A stretch of 9,904 bases of DNA from Aquisalimonas sp. (GTDB lineage Bacteria > Pseudomonadota > Gammaproteobacteria > Nitrococcales > Aquisalimonadaceae), in the NCBI GenBank assembly GCA_007133445.1, contig SLMR01000364.1, forward strand, positions 1-9,904. The letters are read 5' to 3'. Position 1 is the first letter of the stretch; each line of letters opens with the position of its first letter. A program made the position numbers and the translations under genes. The notes under the pieces were generated by a model that saw only the letters and a list, made by a program, of their open reading frames with translations, made no database searches and was not told the origin of the DNA. Below are positions 6,241 to 9,904 of this stretch, piece by piece.

Positions 6241-6863
6241 CACGATTCCGCAAACCGCCCCACGACGTGTTCGTGTCCACGGACATTGAGGCAGACGGGC
6301 CGGCCCCCGGCCTGAATTCCATGCTGTCACTGGGTTCGGCCGCGTACTCGGCGGAGGGGGATCTGCTGGATACGTTCAGCGTCAACCTGGAGACGCTACC
6401 GGAAGCCAGCGCGCACCCGAAGACGGTGGAGTGGTGGAAACAGTGGCCGGAGGCCTGGGAACTTGCGCGCCGGGACGCGCGCCCGCCGGAGGAAGCCATG
6501 CAGGCGTACCTGGACTGGCTCAAGGGGCTGGATGGGCGGCCCGTGTTCGTGGCCTGGCCCGTGGGGTTCGACTTTCCCTTCGTGAACTACTACCTTCTGC
6601 GCTTCACCGGCGAAGCGCCGTTCGGGTTCACCGCGCTGGACATCAAGACCTACGCTATGGCGCTGACATCCCGCAGCTCCTACCACCGCACCACCAAGGA
6701 CCGACTTCCCGATCGCTGGTTCGAGCCGGAACTCAAGCACAACCACGTGGCACTGGACGATGCCCTGGAGCAGGGTGCCCTGTTCATGGCCATGTTTCGT
6801 GAAGTCATGGCCGGTGGCGAGACGGCCATCAACCCGCAGGATTTCAGCGAGTATCCCGAATAG
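6237..6863 (+). CDS. DEDDh-type 3'-5' exonuclease domain protein
   Basis: A single-domain 208-residue protein of the DnaQ-like exonuclease superfamily, which removes nucleotides from 3' ends of DNA or RNA with two metal ions. The metal ligands can be read directly: Asp16 and Glu18 in STDIEADG (14-21), Asp112 in GFDFPF (110-115), and His170 with Asp175 in HVALDDA (170-176), the H-x4-D spacing of the DEDDh subgroup. So it should be active. It lacks any extra domain and is shorter than the polymerase III epsilon subunit; similarity to Rv2179c-like exoribonucleases is possible but I cannot settle DNA versus RNA. The start is ATG 6237 with AGGAGA 7 bases upstream. It is transcribed divergently from the photolyase gene across a shared 82-base region holding the 11-bp repeats, which suggests common control and perhaps a role in repair or recovery after light/UV damage. 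It converges on the META lipoprotein gene. Confidence 0.88.
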   Translation: MSRFRKPPHDVFVSTDIEADGPAPGLNSMLSLGSAAYSAEGDLLDTFSVNLETLPEASAHPKTVEWWKQWPEAWELARRDARPPEEAMQAYLDWLKGLDGRPVFVAWPVGFDFPFVNYYLLRFTGEAPFGFTALDIKTYAMALTSRSSYHRTTKDRLPDRWFEPELKHNHVALDDALEQGALFMAMFREVMAGGETAINPQDFSEYPE

Positions 6864-6905
6864 GCAACGATGGGTGACGGCGGCACCGGACGCATCATGG
6901 TTGCC
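6863..6905. terminator. Long imperfect inverted repeat between convergent genes
   Basis: GGCAACGATG (6863-6872) pairs with CATGGTTGCC (6896-6905) at nine of ten positions, and GGTG/CACC can pair inside the loop. It lies exactly between the exonuclease stop and the META lipoprotein stop, where a two-way terminator would be useful. There is no T-tract on either side, so it is not a standard intrinsic terminator; it could instead protect 3' ends. Confidence 0.35.
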
Positions 6906-6929
6906 GCCCGCCACCGCGAGCGGGATGAA

Positions 6930-7430
6930 TCAGTCAGAGGCGGGCGTAAGCTCCCACTCCTGCCCATCCTGGAACTGCAGAACCAGGGTGTCGCTGGAAC
7001 GGGACCACTCCATGGTGCGCGTGAGGTTGTTGACGAAGTCCCGCTCAAAGGTCTGGCTGTCCTGATCCTCGATGTTGCACTGCTCCGTGGTCAGGCCAAT
7101 GGCGCCGAACCGCAGGTACTCCTCATCCACGTGTTCAACACTGCCATTCCAGTTATTGCATGCGGCACGACCCGCGACGTTGCCGTCACCAGTGATCTCC
7201 ACCGTGAACGGTGCCGCGTCCGGCTGCAGGTGCTGACCCTGGGCGTCCACCGCACCGGTGACGCGCCACTGCCCGGCGAGTTCCTCCGGCGGCGCATCCA
7301 TGGACGCCACGCGGATACCCTCCTCTTCCGGCTCCGGGCCGGTTCCGCAGCCGGCAAGGACCAGTGCAGCGGCAGTGGCCAGCAACAAACCTTGGGCCTG
7401 GAGTCCGGATGTCTTCGTCTGCATGTTCAT
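6930..7430 (-). CDS. META domain (HslJ-like) lipoprotein
   Basis: A 166-residue lipoprotein. The signal peptide is MNMQTKTSGLQAQG plus a hydrophobic run ending in the lipobox LAGC with Cys28; residue +2 is Gly, so outer-membrane sorting is likely. An acidic linker (PEPEEEG) leads to a META domain at about 50-163: ELAGQWRV, then CNNWNGSV and LRFGAIGLTTEQC, the typical META core with its conserved Asn-rich turn and Cys pair. META proteins such as HslJ are envelope proteins linked to heat-shock and drug (novobiocin) tolerance in E. coli, with no known enzymatic activity. ATG 7430 is preferred because GGAGG lies 6 bases upstream; a second in-frame ATG is two codons later. The gene follows der by 44 bases on the same strand, so it may share its transcript. 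It ends facing the exonuclease gene. Confidence 0.88.
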   Translation of the reverse strand: MNMQTKTSGLQAQGLLLATAAALVLAGCGTGPEPEEEGIRVASMDAPPEELAGQWRVTGAVDAQGQHLQPDAAPFTVEITGDGNVAGRAACNNWNGSVEHVDEEYLRFGAIGLTTEQCNIEDQDSQTFERDFVNNLTRTMEWSRSSDTLVLQFQDGQEWELTPASD

Positions 7431-7474
7431 CGTAATCCTCCGTGTGTGAAGGGCCTGACGCTTCCCACTCGTCG

Positions 7475-8896
7475 TCAACGGCGCTTCTTGCGCGCGTTCT
7501 TCTTGACGTGACGCATCAGGCGCTTGCGGCGTTGCATCTGTCGCGGGCTCAGCGTGTTGGTCTTGCCCTCGTAGGGGTTGTCGGTGGTCTTGAACTCAAG
7601 ACGCACCGGGGTGCCCTGGAGTTCCAGCACGCTCCGGAACGTGTTGGCGAGATACCGCCGATAATCCCGTGGCGTGCGCTCGGCCTGATTGCCATGGACC
7701 ACGATCACCGGCGGGTTGCGCCCACCTTGGTGGGCGTAACGCAGCTTGATGCGACGCCCCCTCACAAGCGGCGGCGGATGCCGATCCACGGCATCTTCGA
7801 GAATCTGCGTCAGCCGCCCGGTGGAGAGATCCCGGCTGCCCGCCGCGTGGGCCTGGTCCACCGCCTCCAGCAGCAGGCCGACACCGGTGCCGTGGAGTGC
7901 GGAAATGAAATGCACCTCGGCGAAATCGATGAACCCCAGTTTCACGCGCAGCGTGCGGCGCACGTCCTCGCGCTCGTCGGGGTCGAGCCCGTCCCACTTG
8001 TTGACGGCGATCACCAGTCCACGCCCCGCCTCGATGGCGTGGCCCACGAGATGCGCATCCTGCTCGGTGACCCGGCCGCGGGCATCCAGCACCATGATCA
8101 CCACATGCGCTGCGTCGATGGCCGCCAGCGTCTTGATGACGCTGAACTTCTCCACTGACTCCTGGACCCGGCTGCGACGCCGGACCCCGGCGGTATCGAT
8201 CAGCGTGTAGGGCCGCCCGTCCCGCTCAAACGGGATGGCAATGCTGTCCCGGGTGGTCCCGGGGGCATCGTAGACCAGCACCCGGTCCTCCCCCAGCAGG
8301 CGGTTCACCAGTGTGGACTTGCCCACATTCGGTCGCCCGATCACGGCCACGCGGGTGCCCTGCTCCTCGGCCGTCTCGGCGTCCGCCTCCGCCTGCAGGC
8401 GTTCCGCTGGCAGCGCTGCGAACACCTGCTCCAGCAGTCGACTGATGCCGTGGCCATGGGCGGCCGCGATGGGCCAGGGCGCACCCAGCCCCAGGGCGTG
8501 AAAGTCCGCGCCCGCCGCCCCGGGCTCCATGCCCTCGGTCTTGTTGACTGCCACGACCAGCGGTTTGCCGGCACGGCGCAACAATGCGGCGATCTCCTGG
8601 TCCGCCGCAGTCACGCCCGTTCGCCCGTCCACCAGCAGGACCACGCCATCGGCCTCGTTGACGGCCTGCAGGGCCTGCTGGTGCATCCCCGCCTCGACGC
8701 CCTCCGGGTCGTCCCCAAGGCCGCCGGTATCCACCACCACGAACGGTTGCCGGCCAAACCGTGCCCGGCCGTACTGGCGATCCCGGGTGAGCCCCGGAAA
8801 ATCCGCCACCAGGGCATCCCGACTGCGGGTCAGATGGTTGAACAGTGTGGACTTGCCCACGTTGGGCCGGCCCACCAGCGCGATCACGGGATCCAT
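7475..8896 (-). CDS. der: Ribosome biogenesis GTPase Der (EngA)
   Basis: Der is an essential tandem-GTPase protein that binds the 50S precursor and helps its maturation. At 473 residues it is slightly shorter than the E. coli protein (490). First G domain: GRPNVGKS (9-16), DTGG (56-59), NKTE (118-121). Second: GRPNVGKS (187-194), DTAG (234-237), NKWD (299-302) and SAL (332-334). A KH-like RNA-binding domain follows (about 355-445), and the end is strongly basic ([18 protein letters not shown]), suited to rRNA contact. In the first domain the usual Asp of NKxD is Glu, a variant I recall from other proteobacteria. ATG 8896 gives the canonical start [16 protein letters not shown]; the ribosome site is weak (GCGAG). 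The frame beyond to 9097 is antisense to fabI. Many gammaproteobacteria have bamB just upstream of der; here fabI lies there, in the opposite direction. Confidence 0.97.
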   Translation of the reverse strand: MDPVIALVGRPNVGKSTLFNHLTRSRDALVADFPGLTRDRQYGRARFGRQPFVVVDTGGLGDDPEGVEAGMHQQALQAVNEADGVVLLVDGRTGVTAADQEIAALLRRAGKPLVVAVNKTEGMEPGAAGADFHALGLGAPWPIAAAHGHGISRLLEQVFAALPAERLQAEADAETAEEQGTRVAVIGRPNVGKSTLVNRLLGEDRVLVYDAPGTTRDSIAIPFERDGRPYTLIDTAGVRRRSRVQESVEKFSVIKTLAAIDAAHVVIMVLDARGRVTEQDAHLVGHAIEAGRGLVIAVNKWDGLDPDEREDVRRTLRVKLGFIDFAEVHFISALHGTGVGLLLEAVDQAHAAGSRDLSTGRLTQILEDAVDRHPPPLVRGRRIKLRYAHQGGRNPPVIVVHGNQAERTPRDYRRYLANTFRSVLELQGTPVRLEFKTTDNPYEGKTNTLSPRQMQRRKRLMRHVKKNARKKRR

Positions 8897-8928
8897 GTTG
8901 GCTCGCCAGGGAGAAGGAATCGCCGGGC

Positions 8929-8934
8929 AGGATA
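8929..8934 (-). promoter_or_regulatory. Predicted -10 box of der
   Basis: TATCCT on the minus strand lies 33 bases upstream of the der ATG and would give a leader of about 26 bases. The -35 region (CTGCCT or similar, 16-17 bases upstream) is poor and falls inside the palindrome at 8938-8960. Confidence 0.35.
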
Positions 8935-8937
8935 GCA

Positions 8938-8960
8938 GAACTGGCCTCGCGAGGCAGTTC
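8938..8960. repeat. Interrupted palindrome in the der/fabI promoter region
   Basis: GAACTG (8938-8943), one extra G, the perfect palindrome CCTCGCGAGG (8945-8954), then CAGTTC (8955-8960): 16 bases of paired arms' outer and inner halves with a single unpaired base. It lies between the predicted -10 and -35 of der and about 35 bases upstream of the fabI -10. It could be an operator for a dimeric repressor or a cruciform/hairpin. It does not match the FabR or FadR consensus as I remember them. Confidence 0.4.
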
Positions 8961-8995
8961 ACCCCCGCCCCTGCCGCCGCCGGCCCGGAATGCGT

Positions 8996-9001
8996 TATAG
9001 T
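8996..9001 (+). promoter_or_regulatory. Predicted -10 box of fabI
   Basis: TATAGT matches the sigma-70 -10 consensus at five of six positions and is the only A+T-rich stretch in a very G+C-rich leader. The transcript would start near 9008, about 30 bases before the ATG. No good -35 is visible at 16-18 bases. Confidence 0.45.
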
Positions 9002-9038
9002 CCGCCCCTGCGAGCAACCCACCGCGAGGAGAACAGAC

Positions 9039-9839
9039 ATGGGGTTCCTGTCAGGAAAAAAAGCGCTGATTACCGGCGTGGCCAGCAACCGCTCCATTGC
9101 CTATGGCGTCGCGAAGTCGATGCGCCGCGAGGGCGCCGAACTCGCCTTCACCTACCTGGGCGACAAGCTCAAGCCGCGGGTGGAGAAGATCGCCGCGGAG
9201 ATGGGCAGTGACATCGTCCTGCCGCTGGACGTCGCCACGGATGCGGATTTCGACTCCCTGGCTCCGGAACTGGGCAAACACTGGGACCGGCTGGACACGG
9301 TGGTGCACTCCATCGGTTTCGCCCCGCAGGAGGCTCTCAAGGGCTCCTTCGTGGACAACACCAGTCGCGACAGCTTCCGCATTGCCCACGACATCAGCGC
9401 CTACAGCTTCGTGGCCCTGGCGCGCGCGCTGCGTGGCATGCTGCACGAGGAATCCTCCCTGCTGACGCTCACCTACCTGGGCTCCGAGCGCGCGCTGCCC
9501 AGCTACAACGTCATGGGCGCGGCCAAGGCCAGCCTGGAGGCGAACGTGCGCTACATGGCCTATGACCTGGGCCCCGACGGGATCCGCGTCAACGGCCTCT
9601 CCGCCGGCCCGATCAAGACGCTCGCCGCAGCCGGCATCGGCAGCTTCAGCAAGATGCTGAAGTACAACGCCCGCTCGGCCCCCCTGCGCCGCAACGTCAC
9701 CACTGACGAGGTCGGCGACGCCGCGGCGTTCCTCTGCTCCGACCTGGCCCGTGGCGTGACCGGTGAAGTCCTGCACGTGGACAGCGGTTTCCACATCGTC
9801 GGGCTGCCTGGCCTCGACGGCCTGGAAGAAGACGAGTAA
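9039..9839 (+). CDS. fabI: Enoyl-[acyl-carrier-protein] reductase (NADH) FabI
   Basis: FabI reduces the trans-2-enoyl-ACP double bond with NADH, the last step of each fatty-acid elongation cycle, in the cytoplasm. The 266 residues align with E. coli FabI (262) in the same numbering through the core: [11 protein letters not shown] (13-23), the cofactor loop special to FabI; SIGFAP (91-96) with Gly93; Tyr146; Tyr156 and Lys163 of the Y-x6-K catalytic motif; Ser-Ala-Gly-Pro (188-191); and Phe203. Gly93 and Phe203 are the wild-type residues at positions where changes give triclosan resistance, so a normal inhibitor-sensitive enzyme is expected. The C-terminus ends in an acidic tail (GLEEDE). The start is ATG 9039 with GAGGAG 7 bases upstream; the longer open frame to 8529 is antisense to der. 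It is divergent from der and followed at once by a strong terminator, so it is probably a single-gene unit on the right. Confidence 0.98.
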   Translation: MGFLSGKKALITGVASNRSIAYGVAKSMRREGAELAFTYLGDKLKPRVEKIAAEMGSDIVLPLDVATDADFDSLAPELGKHWDRLDTVVHSIGFAPQEALKGSFVDNTSRDSFRIAHDISAYSFVALARALRGMLHEESSLLTLTYLGSERALPSYNVMGAAKASLEANVRYMAYDLGPDGIRVNGLSAGPIKTLAAAGIGSFSKMLKYNARSAPLRRNVTTDEVGDAAAFLCSDLARGVTGEVLHVDSGFHIVGLPGLDGLEEDE

Positions 9840-9844
9840 CAAAA

Positions 9845-9874
9845 AAAAGCGGGGCGCCATGGCGCCCCGCTTTT
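9845..9874. terminator. Symmetric intrinsic terminator after fabI
   Basis: A perfect 30-bp palindrome five bases after the fabI stop: AAAAGCGGGGCGC, a four-base CATG loop, then GCGCCCCGCTTTT. The G+C-rich 9-bp stem followed by TTTT is a Rho-independent terminator; the A8 run on the left makes it work on the minus strand as well, probably stopping a convergent gene beyond the window. The last 30 bases of the window hold nothing recognisable. Confidence 0.92.
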
Positions 9875-9904
9875 CCAACTGCCCGATTCAAACCGCGGCT
9901 AGCG

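Noticed and set aside
6155..6523. N-terminal extension of the photolyase to 641 residues
   Set aside because: The extra residues are Ser/Arg-rich and antisense to the exonuclease coding region; family proteins begin close to LVICLGDQL.
9875..9904. GATTCAAACCGC near the right edge as part of a tRNA T-arm
   Set aside because: No matching stem or other tRNA arm can be drawn in the bases available.
1..9904. CRISPR array, insertion sequence, phage or toxin-antitoxin genes
   Set aside because: No regularly spaced long repeats, no transposase motif and no terminal inverted repeats were seen on either strand.

Overview
The window looks like chromosomal DNA from a G+C-rich gammaproteobacterium. The fabI and der products are of proteobacterial type, and one sampled 60-base line of fabI has 44 G/C. 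The acidic extracytoplasmic lipoproteins hint at a moderate halophile, perhaps of the Ectothiorhodospiraceae or Halomonas type. That placement is inference; no rRNA or other decisive marker is present.

Layout from left to right. (1) Positions 2-2073 hold the tail of an unrecognised plus-strand gene, then on the minus strand an SDR oxidoreductase (118-855) and, upstream of it, a proline racemase-superfamily enzyme (1015-2073) whose two catalytic cysteine positions carry Ser and Thr. (2) Positions 2324-4375 (minus) hold a highly acidic, lower-G+C lipoprotein of unknown function and a rhomboid intramembrane protease. (3) Positions 4440-6863 hold a DUF2256 mini zinc-ribbon gene (+), a convergent iron-sulfur photolyase of the PhrB/CryB class (-), and a divergent DEDDh 3'-5' exonuclease (+). 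(4) Positions 6930-8896 (minus) hold der, followed downstream by a META-domain (HslJ-like) lipoprotein. (5) Positions 9039-9839 (+) hold fabI, transcribed divergently from der and closed by a strong, symmetric intrinsic terminator.

The most interesting signal is between the photolyase and exonuclease genes. Three copies of a T-N-T-A-C-(A/G) motif lie in direct orientation at an exact 11-bp period (6208, 6219, 6230), with a weaker fourth match at 6197. This is the arrangement described for operators of CarH/LitR, the B12-dependent MerR-family light sensors. It covers a predicted photolyase promoter and the ribosome-binding region of the exonuclease. It suggests one light-responsive switch over a divergent DNA-repair pair, with DUF2256 as a third candidate member. 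The regulator gene itself is not in the window.

Other points of note are the divergent active site of the racemase-family enzyme, an interrupted palindrome in the der/fabI promoter region, and an 11-bp direct repeat upstream of the acidic lipoprotein. No rRNA, tRNA, CRISPR array, insertion sequence or phage gene was recognised.
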